A stretch of DNA of 64,000 bases, taken from Nocardioides sp. JQ2195. GTDB taxonomy: Bacteria > Actinomycetota > Actinomycetes > Propionibacteriales > Nocardioidaceae. The stretch covers positions 3,782,001 through 3,846,000 of the forward strand of contig NZ_CP050902.1 of assembly GCF_012272695.1 (NCBI RefSeq), written 5' to 3'. The notes under the pieces were generated by a model. It did not search any database and was not told the origin of the DNA. It saw only the letters and a list, made by a program, of their open reading frames with translations. The translations under genes were made by a program, and so were the position numbers. Positions 52,767 to 60,787 of the stretch are shown here, in pieces; the stretch's first letter is position 1; every line of letters begins with the position of its first letter.

Positions 52767-54745
52767 CCCGGAGGGTCGCCGTCGTGGGAGGTGGTGTGGC
52801 CGGTCTCGTGGCCGCGCACGCCATCTCCCGGACGGCGCAGGTCACGCTGTTCGAGGCGGACCCCCGACTCGGGGGCCATGCCGACACGCACGTCGTCGAC
52901 GGGCTGGGCATCGACACCGGCTTCATCGTGCACAACGAGCGCACCTACCCGACGCTGCTGCGCCTCTTCGCCGAGCTGGGCGTGGAGACCCAGGCGTCCG
53001 ACATGTCGATGTCGGTGCGCGACCTGGCCTCCGGCCTGGAGTACGCCGGGGCGTTGGGTGCGAGCGGGCTGTTCCCCACGGCCGCCAACCTTCGCCGGCC
53101 GGCGTACCTGCGCATGCTCGTGGAGATCCCCCGCTTCCACCGCCGCGCCAAGCGTCTGCTCGCCTCCACCGCCTCGACCTCCACCGCCTCGACCTCCACG
53201 GATGGCCAGACCCTGCGCGACTTCCTCGCCGAGGGCGGCTTCTCGGCCTACTTCACCCGTCACTTCATGGAGCCGCTCGTCGCCGCGGTGTGGTCGTGCG
53301 ACCCGGAGACCTCGCTGGACTACCCGGCGCGCTACCTCTTCGCCTTCCTCGAGCACCACGGCATGCTGGGTGTCTTCGGCTCGCCCCAGTGGCGCACGGT
53401 GACCGGAGGCTCCGGCGAGTACGTCGCCAAGGTCGCTGCCGGCCTCGACGACGTGCGGACAGGCACCAAGGTGACCTCGGTCGAGGAGACCGCTGGGGGT
53501 GTGCGGATCACCGACGGCAACGGTCTCGTCTCCACCTTCGACGCGGTCGTCATCGCCATCCACCCGAGCCAGGCCCTCTCGATGCTGGCCACGCCGACGG
53601 CTGGTCAGCGTGAGGTGCTCAGCGCGATGCCCTACTCACGCAACACCGCCCGCCTGCACACCGACACCTCGCTGCTGCCGCGAGCGCAGCGCGCGCGGGC
53701 CTCCTGGAACTTCCTGCGTCCCTCCACCCCGAACGGTGAGGTGACGGTGACCTACGACCTGACCCGGCTGCAGTCGTTGCCGACCGCGACCCGCTACCTC
53801 GTGACGCTGGGCGGCGCCACCCGGATCGACCCAGCGACGGTGATCGAGACGATGGAGTACGAGCACCCGCTCTACACGCCCGAGTCCGTGGCGGCACAGG
53901 GCCGTCTGCCGTCGATCAACACCGCGCGCATCGCGTTCGCCGGCGCCTACCACGGTTGGGGCTTCCACGAGGACGGTGCTGCCTCGGGGGTCCGGGCGGC
54001 CGAGCACCTCGGCTTCACGTGGGACGCCCCGGCCCCTGCTGCGGCCCCGGTCGGGCTCGCCGCCGGGCGGGTCTACCGCACCACCGTGCGCCACGAGCGT
54101 CGCGGCCCGCTGCAGCACGCGTTCACGAACCAGTCGTGGGCCTGGTTGGTCGATCTCGACGACCTTCCCCACCCGCGCCCGACTGCCTCCTTCGAGGCGC
54201 GCGACCACATCGGCTCCCCGTCCTCCTCGATCCGCCGCAACGTCGACGAGCTCCTCGCCGCCGAGGGCATCGACCTCGAGGGCGGTCGGATCCTGATGCT
54301 CGCCAACCCGCGGGCCCTCGGGCACTGCTTCAACCCGTTGTCGGTCTTCTGGTGCCACGACGCATCCGGCGCCCAGGTGTGCGCCGTGCTCGAGGTGCAC
54401 AACACCTACGGCGACCGGCACGCGTACGTCGTACGCCCCGACGAGCACGGTCATGCGGGGATCGACAAGGCGATGTACGTCTCCCCGTTCAACGACACCT
54501 CCGGACGCTACGAGGTGTCGGTCCCGCCGCCGGGCGAGAAGGTCGCGGTGTCGGTGACGCTGCGTCGTCCCGGGCACCCCGCGTTCACCGCCTCGGTCGT
54601 CGGCGAGGCGCTGCCCGCCGGTCGTCGTCCGTGGCGGGCCGCCCTGGCTCCGCTGCTGACGACGGTGCTGATCCGTGTGCAGGGCATCGGGCTGTGGCTG
54701 CGGCGGTTGCCGGTCCAGCCGCGGCCGGGGTCACGCACGCAGTGA
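52763..54745 (+). CDS. Fused FAD-dependent oxidoreductase (COG2907) and DUF1365 protein
   Basis: A 660-residue single frame, start GTG 52763 overlapping rskA (GTGA). Residues 1 to about 415 are an NAD/FAD-binding amine-oxidase-like domain: RRVAVVGGGVAGLVAAHAIS, FEADPRLGGHADTH and FAGAYHGWGFHEDG. From about 430 the DUF1365 domain follows: VYRTTVRHERRGPLQHAFTNQSWAWLVDLDDLP, RILMLANPRALGHCFNPLSVFWCHD and KAMYVSPFNDTSGRYEV. In mycobacteria these are two genes (Rv0449c, Rv0448c); here they are one frame with a short Pro/Ala linker. Both usually accompany CFA-type methyltransferases, in fatty-acyl modification. Confidence 0.9.
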   Translation: MTRRVAVVGGGVAGLVAAHAISRTAQVTLFEADPRLGGHADTHVVDGLGIDTGFIVHNERTYPTLLRLFAELGVETQASDMSMSVRDLASGLEYAGALGASGLFPTAANLRRPAYLRMLVEIPRFHRRAKRLLASTASTSTASTSTDGQTLRDFLAEGGFSAYFTRHFMEPLVAAVWSCDPETSLDYPARYLFAFLEHHGMLGVFGSPQWRTVTGGSGEYVAKVAAGLDDVRTGTKVTSVEETAGGVRITDGNGLVSTFDAVVIAIHPSQALSMLATPTAGQREVLSAMPYSRNTARLHTDTSLLPRAQRARASWNFLRPSTPNGEVTVTYDLTRLQSLPTATRYLVTLGGATRIDPATVIETMEYEHPLYTPESVAAQGRLPSINTARIAFAGAYHGWGFHEDGAASGVRAAEHLGFTWDAPAPAAAPVGLAAGRVYRTTVRHERRGPLQHAFTNQSWAWLVDLDDLPHPRPTASFEARDHIGSPSSSIRRNVDELLAAEGIDLEGGRILMLANPRALGHCFNPLSVFWCHDASGAQVCAVLEVHNTYGDRHAYVVRPDEHGHAGIDKAMYVSPFNDTSGRYEVSVPPPGEKVAVSVTLRRPGHPAFTASVVGEALPAGRRPWRAALAPLLTTVLIRVQGIGLWLRRLPVQPRPGSRTQ

Positions 54746-54754
54746 GGAAGTCCG

Positions 54755-54781
54755 CAATCCGTCTCGGGGGCGGCTCCGAAT
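54755..54781 (+). promoter_or_regulatory. SigK-type promoter of the first methyltransferase gene
   Basis: CAATCC (54755-54760), 15-base spacer, CCGAAT (54776-54781). The -10 box covers an ATG at 54780, so translation must start downstream, at GTG 54819. Confidence 0.68.
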
Positions 54782-54818
54782 GACTGGACGACCGACCACT
54801 TCCACCGAGGGGCGCTTC

Positions 54819-56120
54819 GTGACCATCACTGACTCCGCCATCGTCCGGGCCGACGCCCGGTCGCCCGAGCCCGATGCGTGGCCGGGCCTGTACGACGTAC
54901 CGTCCGGACCCCGCACGCGGGTCGCCGCCGTCGTCGCCAAGCGGATCTTCGCCCATGCCATGCGCAGGCTGGAGGTCCGCGTGGAGACCGGAGGCGTGGT
55001 CGGCACGACCGACGGTCGGCCCACGATCGTCCTGCACAGGCCGGAGGAGTTCTTTGCGCGCGTGGGCGCCGACGGCCTGATCGGCTTCGGCGAGGGCTAC
55101 CTGTCGGGCGCCTGGGACTCTCCCGACCTCGACCTCCTGCTCACCACGATGGCCACCGAGATCGCGACCATCGTGCCCGACTGGATGCAGCGCCTGCGCT
55201 CGGTGTGGCAGGCCCGGATGCCGAGCTCCCACCGCAACAGCGAGGACCAGACCCGCGACAACATCAGCCACCACTACGACCTGTCCAACGACCTGTTCGC
55301 GACCTTCCTCGACGAGACGCTGAGCTACTCGTCGGCGCTCTTCGAGAGTGAGGTCGTGCAGGAGTCGGCGCACTCGTCGGCCGGCGTTCCCACCTCCGAC
55401 GACATGGCCGAGGGCCAGGCGCGCAAGATCGAGCGCCTCCTCGACCGGGCTGGCGTCGTCGAGGGCTCCCGGGTCCTCGAGATCGGCACCGGTTGGGGCG
55501 AGCTGGCCATCCGCGCCGCCCGTCGTGGCGCGACGGTGCGCTCGGTCACGTTGTCCGTCGAGCAGCAGGAGCTCGCCCGCGAGCGGATCGCCGAGGCCGG
55601 CTTCGCCGACCGGGTCGAGGTCGACCTGCTCGACTACCGCCAGGTGGTCGGCACCTACGACGCCGTGGTCTCGGTGGAGATGATCGAGGCCGTGGGCCAC
55701 GAGTTCTGGCCGACCTACTTCGCGAAGATCGACTCGCTGCTGGCACCCGAGGGGCGGGTGGCGATCCAGGCGATCACCATGCCGCACGACCGGATGCTGG
55801 CCACCCGCGGCGGGTTCACCTGGATCAACAAGTACGTCTTCCCCGGCGGCTTCCTGCCCTCGACCGAGGCGATCGACCAGGTCACCCGTGAGCACACCGC
55901 ACTGCGGATCACCGATCGCCTGTCGTTCGGGCTGCACTATGCGGAGACGCTGCGCCAGTGGGACGAGGCCTTCGGCGCCGCGAGCGCCGACGTACGGCGT
56001 CTCGGGTTCGACGCCGTCTTCGAGCGGATGTGGCACTTCTACCTGGCCTACTCGCGGGCCGGGTTCGCGGCGCGCTACCTCGACGTCCAGCAGCTCACGT
56101 TCGCCAAGGAATCCGTGTGA
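54819..56120 (+). CDS. Cyclopropane fatty acid synthase family SAM methyltransferase (1)
   Basis: A 433-residue methyltransferase that transfers a carbon from SAM to the double bond of a phospholipid acyl chain, giving cyclopropane or methyl-branched fatty acid. Start GTG 54819 is preceded by GAGGGG at good spacing; the ATG at 54780 overlaps the -10 box. Motifs: the bicarbonate-site region SHHYDLSNDLF, SAM motif RVLEIGTGWGELAIRA, VEMIEAVGHEFWPTYF, and the C-terminal MWHFYLAYSRAGFAARYLDV. The mycobacterial homologue is UfaA1 (Rv0447c). Coupled to the next gene by GTGA. Confidence 0.93.
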   Translation: MTITDSAIVRADARSPEPDAWPGLYDVPSGPRTRVAAVVAKRIFAHAMRRLEVRVETGGVVGTTDGRPTIVLHRPEEFFARVGADGLIGFGEGYLSGAWDSPDLDLLLTTMATEIATIVPDWMQRLRSVWQARMPSSHRNSEDQTRDNISHHYDLSNDLFATFLDETLSYSSALFESEVVQESAHSSAGVPTSDDMAEGQARKIERLLDRAGVVEGSRVLEIGTGWGELAIRAARRGATVRSVTLSVEQQELARERIAEAGFADRVEVDLLDYRQVVGTYDAVVSVEMIEAVGHEFWPTYFAKIDSLLAPEGRVAIQAITMPHDRMLATRGGFTWINKYVFPGGFLPSTEAIDQVTREHTALRITDRLSFGLHYAETLRQWDEAFGAASADVRRLGFDAVFERMWHFYLAYSRAGFAARYLDVQQLTFAKESV

Positions 56121-57358
56121 GCGGCGTTGCCGGGCGGCTGGCTGACACCCTGCGCCCGATCGTCGGCGGCGACCTCCCGGTGCGGCTGCGCGCCTGGGAC
56201 GGATCCGAGTCCGGTCCGGCCGGTGCACCGCTGGTCACGCTGAACTCGCCGCAGGCGATCAGTCGCCTCTTCTGGCGCCCCGGTGAGCTGGGCGCCGCCC
56301 AGGCCTACGTCTCCGGGGAGATCGACGTCGACGGCGACCTCGACCGGGCACTCACCCACGTGTGGTCGGTCGCCGACGAGCGCGGGTTGCAGGGCATCCG
56401 TCCGACCCCGGCGGTCGCCGGCGCCCTGCTGAAGGTCCTCCGCGAGGTGGGGCGCCCACCGTCGCCGCCCGCCTCCCAGGCCCGCGTGCGTGGCCGGTTG
56501 CACAGCAAGCTGCGAGACCGGCGCGCGATCAGCCACCACTACGACCTGTCCAACGAGTTCTACTCGCTGATCCTCGACGACTCGATGGCCTACTCCTCGG
56601 GCTACTGGCGTTCCGACGACCCGGCGTACACCTTGGCCGACGCGCAGCGCGACAAGCTGTCGCTGATCCTCGACAAGCTCGGGCTCGAGCCCGGGATGAC
56701 GATGCTGGACGTCGGCTGCGGCTGGGGCTCGCTGTCCTTGCACGCCGCCGCCCGGGGCATCAGGGTGGTCGGCGTGACGATCGCTGCGGAGCAGAAGAAG
56801 TTCATCGACGACCGCATCTTCGCCTACGGGCTCGAGGACGGCGTCGAGATCCGGTTGCAGGACTACCGCGACGTCGAGGGCGAGTTCGACGCGGTCGCGT
56901 CCGTCGAGATGGGTGAGCACGTGGGCGAGCGCAACTACCCGACGTACGTCGAGGTGCTGCGCCGTTCCGTGAGGCCCGGCGGGCGCGTGCTGGTCCAGCA
57001 GATGTCGCGTCGCGGCAGGCATCCGGGAGGCGGTCCGTTCATCGAGTCGTTCATCGCGCCCGACATGCACATGCGTCCGATCGGTGAGACCGTCGCGCTC
57101 TTCGAGAACGGGGGGCTCGAGGTGCGCGACGTCCATGCCTTGCGGGAGCACTACGTCCGCACGGTGCAGGCATGGATCGAGGCCTTCGAGTCGAACATCG
57201 ATCGGATCACTGCCCTCGTCGGCGAGGAGGTTGCCCGGGTGTGGCGCCTCTACCTCGTCGGCGGGGGCATGGCCTTCCGGGACGGCCGGATGGGGGTCGA
57301 CCAGATCCTCGCGGTGCGTCCCGGCGCGCACACGGTGCCACCGGTGCGCACGTGGTGA
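56117..57358 (+). CDS. Cyclopropane fatty acid synthase family SAM methyltransferase (2)
   Basis: A 413-residue paralogue beginning at GTG 56117 (VSGVAGRLADTLRPIVGGDL). The N-terminal domain (GAPLVTLNSPQAISRLFWRPGELGAAQAYVSGEIDVDG) is of the COG2230 type. SAM motif: TMLDVGCGWGSLSLHAA; also ISHHYDLSNEFYSLILDDSMAYSSGYW and VSVEMGEHVGERNYPTYV. The last part includes LYLVGGGMAFRDGRMGVDQIL. It differs from enzyme 1 in the N-terminal sequence, so they may act on different chains or head groups. Confidence 0.93.
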   Translation: MSGVAGRLADTLRPIVGGDLPVRLRAWDGSESGPAGAPLVTLNSPQAISRLFWRPGELGAAQAYVSGEIDVDGDLDRALTHVWSVADERGLQGIRPTPAVAGALLKVLREVGRPPSPPASQARVRGRLHSKLRDRRAISHHYDLSNEFYSLILDDSMAYSSGYWRSDDPAYTLADAQRDKLSLILDKLGLEPGMTMLDVGCGWGSLSLHAAARGIRVVGVTIAAEQKKFIDDRIFAYGLEDGVEIRLQDYRDVEGEFDAVASVEMGEHVGERNYPTYVEVLRRSVRPGGRVLVQQMSRRGRHPGGGPFIESFIAPDMHMRPIGETVALFENGGLEVRDVHALREHYVRTVQAWIEAFESNIDRITALVGEEVARVWRLYLVGGGMAFRDGRMGVDQILAVRPGAHTVPPVRTW

Positions 57359-58119
57359 CCTCCTTCCTGCTGGTCTCCGGCGTCTCGCTGGCTGCGGCCG
57401 CCCTCCTGATGGCGGTCACCGCGGTGATCGGTCACCGCCTGGGCAAGGTCTCGGTGGTCGACACCACCTGGGGCCTCGGTTTCGTGGTGGTCGCGCTGGT
57501 GGCCGCTCTCCTCGGTGACGGATCCACGCCGCGACGGTGGGTGCTGTTCCTGCTCGTCGCGGTGTGGGGACTGCGGTTGGCCTGGCACATGTTCCGCAGC
57601 AACCACGGCAAGGGCGAGGACCCGCGCTATGCGCGGATGCTCGCGGGGGCGTCGTACGCCGTCGCGGTGCGCAAGGTGTTCGTCACCCAGGGGCTCGCCC
57701 TGTGGTTCGTGTCGTTGCCGGTGCAGGTCTCCGCGGTTGCCGGGTCGGGGCTCGTCCCGGTCGCGGTGGTCGGAGTGGCCCTCTGGCTGGTCGGACTCGT
57801 CTTCGAGTCCGTCGGCGACGCCCAGCTGGCGGCGTACAAGCGCGATCCCGACCGTGGCCCGGTGATGGATCGAGGGCTGTGGGCGTGGACCCGGCACCCG
57901 AACCACTTCGGCGACGCGTGCGTGTGGTGGGGAGTCTTCCTGGTCGCGGCCTCCGCCTGGCCCGGTGTCCTCACCGTCCTGTCGCCGGTGGCCATGACCT
58001 ACTTCCTGGTCTGGGCGACGGGCGCACGACTCCTGGACCAGCACATGGAGGGGCGTCCCGGCTGGGCCGAGTACGCCGCCCGGACGTCGATGTTCGTGCC
58101 GTTGCCGCCGAAGCGCTGA
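57355..58119 (+). CDS. DUF1295 membrane protein (steroid 5-alpha-reductase fold)
   Basis: A 254-residue membrane protein, start GTG 57355 overlapping the previous stop (GTGA). About six helices, then the DUF1295 end AYKRDPDRGPVMDRGLWAWTRHPNHFGDACVWWG, the NADPH/sterol-reductase-like signature. In mycobacteria Rv0446c is the same gene between sigK and ufaA1. It may reduce the acyl product, consistent with formation of methyl-branched saturated chains. This is inference. Confidence 0.9.
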   Translation: MTSFLLVSGVSLAAAALLMAVTAVIGHRLGKVSVVDTTWGLGFVVVALVAALLGDGSTPRRWVLFLLVAVWGLRLAWHMFRSNHGKGEDPRYARMLAGASYAVAVRKVFVTQGLALWFVSLPVQVSAVAGSGLVPVAVVGVALWLVGLVFESVGDAQLAAYKRDPDRGPVMDRGLWAWTRHPNHFGDACVWWGVFLVAASAWPGVLTVLSPVAMTYFLVWATGARLLDQHMEGRPGWAEYAARTSMFVPLPPKR

Positions 58120-58168
58120 CCCGGTTCGGTAGCCTCGTCCGACCCGGAGTCACAGGAGTTGCTGGCCC

Positions 58169-59281
58169 ATGAACGACCAGGTCGCCACGCCTCGCGCGTT
58201 CCTCCACATCAGCCTGCCCAAGACCGGAACCACCTACCTGCAGTCCACCCTGTGGGGACACACGGAGGTGTGGCGCGAGCACGGCCTGCTGCTGCCCGGC
58301 AACCACCGCCGTCACCTGCTGGCCTCGCTCGACGTCCGCGAAGTGCCCGGGCTGGCCAACCGCCCCGGCAACACGGAGCACCCGTGGCAGGACCTGCTCG
58401 ACGAGTGCCGGGGCTGGCGGGGCGACATCCTGATCACCCACGAGTTCTTCGCCTCCGCGAGCCCCGCCCAGGTGCAGCGGATGACGCACGACCTCGCTGG
58501 GTACGACGTGCACGTCGTGGTCACTGCCAGGTCCGTCGCCAACCTGTTCCCCTCGCGGTGGCAGGAGTGGGTGAAGAACGGCGGCCGCAGGCCGATCGAT
58601 GCCTACCCACCTCGCGAGGACTACCGGCCGCAGGACAACTGGGGGTGGGGCAGCTTCGACCTCGCCGACGTGCTGTCCCGATGGTCCGAAGTCGTCGACC
58701 CGTCCCGGATCCATGTCATCGCCGTGGATCCGGCCGACGATCCCGGTCTGCTGTGGGAGCGCTTCGCCTCGGTCGTCGGGGTCGGCGGCGCGGAGATCGA
58801 GCAGATCGACGAGTCGGTCAACACCACGCTCGGAGTGGTCGAGGTGGAGCTGCTCCGACGGATCAACCGGCACCTCACCGACTTCCGGTCGCCCGGTGAC
58901 CGTGGCCGCTGGATCCGTGGCCATCTGGGGGAAGGCGACTGGATGCCGCGCAACCGCGCGCCGTTCAAGGTGGGTCCCGAGAAGCGGGCGGAGCTGGAGG
59001 CACGCAGCGACCGGGCCGTGGCGATGCTGTCCGACGGCGGATTCGACCTGATCGGCTCCCTCGAAGCCCTGCAGCCACGCGATCACTCCTCGCGCCGCCA
59101 CCCCGACCACGTGCGTGACGGGGAGATGCTCGACAGCTCGACCCGGCTGGTGGCCGCGATGCTGTCCGAGATCCGACGGCTCACCGAGGAGAACGACGAG
59201 CTGCGGCGCGCGGTTTCCGGCCCAGGTGACACGGAGCAGGAATCCGCCGGTTCACTGCTCGACAGGTTGCGCCGGAAGTAG
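58169..59281 (+). CDS. Sulfotransferase-like protein
   Basis: A 370-residue protein. The PAPS 5'-phosphosulfate loop is SLPKTGTTYLQ (15-25). The second conserved site LFPSRWQEWVK follows VVVTARSVAN. The C-terminal 60 residues form a predicted coiled coil (TRLVAAMLSEIRRLTEENDELRRAV). Such proteins transfer sulfate to glycans or lipids; the acceptor is unknown. Not obviously part of the SigK cluster: 50 bases separate it from the DUF1295 gene. Confidence 0.85.
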   Translation: MNDQVATPRAFLHISLPKTGTTYLQSTLWGHTEVWREHGLLLPGNHRRHLLASLDVREVPGLANRPGNTEHPWQDLLDECRGWRGDILITHEFFASASPAQVQRMTHDLAGYDVHVVVTARSVANLFPSRWQEWVKNGGRRPIDAYPPREDYRPQDNWGWGSFDLADVLSRWSEVVDPSRIHVIAVDPADDPGLLWERFASVVGVGGAEIEQIDESVNTTLGVVEVELLRRINRHLTDFRSPGDRGRWIRGHLGEGDWMPRNRAPFKVGPEKRAELEARSDRAVAMLSDGGFDLIGSLEALQPRDHSSRRHPDHVRDGEMLDSSTRLVAAMLSEIRRLTEENDELRRAVSGPGDTEQESAGSLLDRLRRK

Positions 59282-59360
59282 CCCGCCCTGGTCCGGAGGG
59301 TCGAGTCCGACCCTGTGGGCGAGCAGCCGGGTGTCGGCACCTCGTGGCAGGCTCTGATCC

Positions 59361-59774
59361 ATGGCCAAGAAGGATCGCCCTGCCGTCCCGGGGTGGATGC
59401 TCGAGCAGTTGCGCCAGATCATGCAGCCGTTGCCCAGCATCCATGAGGAAGAGGCGTGGGTCGGTGTGCGATGGCGGGTGGGCGAGCGAACCGTCGTGCA
59501 CGCCTTCGGCGGTGAGGACCAGCTCTTCCGCATCGTGTTCCGGGGCGAACCCGATGAGGTCGCGGCGTTCGCACACTTGGGCGATCCCTACTTCAAGGCG
59601 GGTTGGGGCGGCGACACGATCGGCATGCTGCTCGACGAGTCGACCGACTGGACCGAGGTGCGCGAGCTGCTCGTCGACTCCTACTGCCTCCGTGCGCCCG
59701 CCAGCCTCGCGTCCCGGGTCGACCGCCGGACAAGCGCGACTGAGGCCGCTCAGCGCAACGGTACGAAACGGTAG
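59361..59774 (+). CDS. MmcQ/YjbR family DNA-binding protein
   Basis: A 137-residue small protein of the MmcQ/YjbR type. Sequence includes WMLEQLRQIMQPLPSIHEEEAWVGVRWRVGERTVVHAFGG and a C-terminal LLVDSYCLRAPASLASRVD. The fold is known; the DNA-binding label is a database name with little support. It overlaps the next, convergent gene by 25 bases. Confidence 0.88.
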   Translation: MAKKDRPAVPGWMLEQLRQIMQPLPSIHEEEAWVGVRWRVGERTVVHAFGGEDQLFRIVFRGEPDEVAAFAHLGDPYFKAGWGGDTIGMLLDESTDWTEVRELLVDSYCLRAPASLASRVDRRTSATEAAQRNGTKR

Positions 59775-60304
59775 TGACCGTGGTCCGTCGATGTCGTTGC
59801 GCCGTCGCGCACGACCAGCTTCATCACGCCGGCCACAGGGATGACCATGCGACCGGGGTCAGCCAGCTGCGCCACCAGCTCCTCGGGCAGGCGGGCCGGT
59901 TCGGCCGAGACCAGGATCCGGTCGAACGGCGCTTGCTCGGGAAGGCCCAGGACACCTGCGGTCGCCTCGACGATCGTGGCCCACGGCATGTGTCTGTGGG
60001 CCAGGTTCTTCCTGCCCTGCTTGGCGATTGACGGCACGAGCTCCACTCCGGCGACCCGTCCCCCGGATCCCGTGAGGTGGCCCAGCAGGGCCGTGGTCCA
60101 GCCGGATCCTGCTCCCACGTCGAGGACGCGCTGACCCTGTCGTACGTCGAGCAGGCGCAGCATCGCCTCGACCGTTCGGGGTTGTGAGTTGGTCTGGCCG
60201 TGGCCGATCGAGAGCGGACCGTCGTGAACCGCCCGTGATCGCTCCCGAGCCGGCAGGAAGTCAGCCCGGGGTGTTGCCGCGAATGCCTCCGCAACCCGAT
60301 CCAC
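59750..60304 (-). CDS. pcm: Protein-L-isoaspartate O-methyltransferase
   Basis: A 184-residue SAM methyltransferase that starts repair of isoaspartyl residues. Start GTG 60304 (VDRVAEAFAATPRADFLP), the first start after an upstream in-frame TGA, though GGAGGC touches it too closely for a normal ribosome binding site. SAM motif VLDVGAGSGWTTALLG, the ISTGHGQTNSQP-type loop (here LSIGHGQTNSQP) and the C-terminal ILVSAEPARLPEELVAQLADPGRMVIPV fit the family. It is shorter than usual, as some actinobacterial members are. Confidence 0.92.
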   Translation of the reverse strand: MDRVAEAFAATPRADFLPARERSRAVHDGPLSIGHGQTNSQPRTVEAMLRLLDVRQGQRVLDVGAGSGWTTALLGHLTGSGGRVAGVELVPSIAKQGRKNLAHRHMPWATIVEATAGVLGLPEQAPFDRILVSAEPARLPEELVAQLADPGRMVIPVAGVMKLVVRDGATTSTDHGHYRFVPLR

Positions 60305-60387
60305 GCCTCCGAGTCAACCACCACGACGGCTGAGCGAACAGACCCCCTCCACCGTGACGGCCAGCAGCTCGCGCCGTTGACTGCCAC

Positions 60388-60437
60388 CCGCTGATCGTCG
60401 GTCGAGTGCCGGCCGCTGGTCGTCGGTCGAGTGCCGG
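60388..60437. repeat. 25-bp direct repeat (two copies)
   Basis: Units of the form CCGCTGATCGTCGGTCGAG (first 19 bases shown) at 60388-60412 and 60413-60437, one base difference, directly upstream of the palindromic repeat cluster. No gene is present between 60305 and 60787. Confidence 0.88.
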
Positions 60438-60645
60438 CGAGGAACGAGCGTCTCGAAACCGTCCTCCGCGCCGTACGCCGTCCCCGACGGCGGTTGAGGA
60501 GCGAGGAACGAGCGTCTCGAAACCGTGCCCCGCGCCGTACGTCGCCCCCGGCGGTGGTTGAGGAGCGAGGAACGAGCGTCTCGAAACCGCCCCGTACGTC
60601 GCCCCCGGCGGTGGTTGAGGAGCGAGGAACGAGCGTCTCGAAACC
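60438..60645. repeat. Four hairpin repeats of the GGTTGAGGAGCGAGG type
   Basis: One truncated and three full 33-bp copies (60492-60524, 60556-60588, 60613-60645), each starting GGTTGAGGAGCGAGG and ending GTCTCGAAACC. The last two copies are 57 bp apart, with the spacer GCCCCGTACGTCGCCCCCGG repeated. The ends GGTT/AACC and GAG/CTC can pair. This repeat class is common in Nocardioides-type genomes. The cluster lies upstream of the DUF222-HNH gene. Confidence 0.92.
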
Positions 60646-60787
60646 GCCCCGTACGTCGCCCCCGCCGGGCCGAGATCACACCACCGGCAGACCACCTGGC
60701 AAAGATTCTGAAAATTCTTTCTCCGAAGCCTGTGGAGAACCCCATTTCCGGGTGTCGGCTGTCAGTTCTCAGTGATGCAATGGACTC

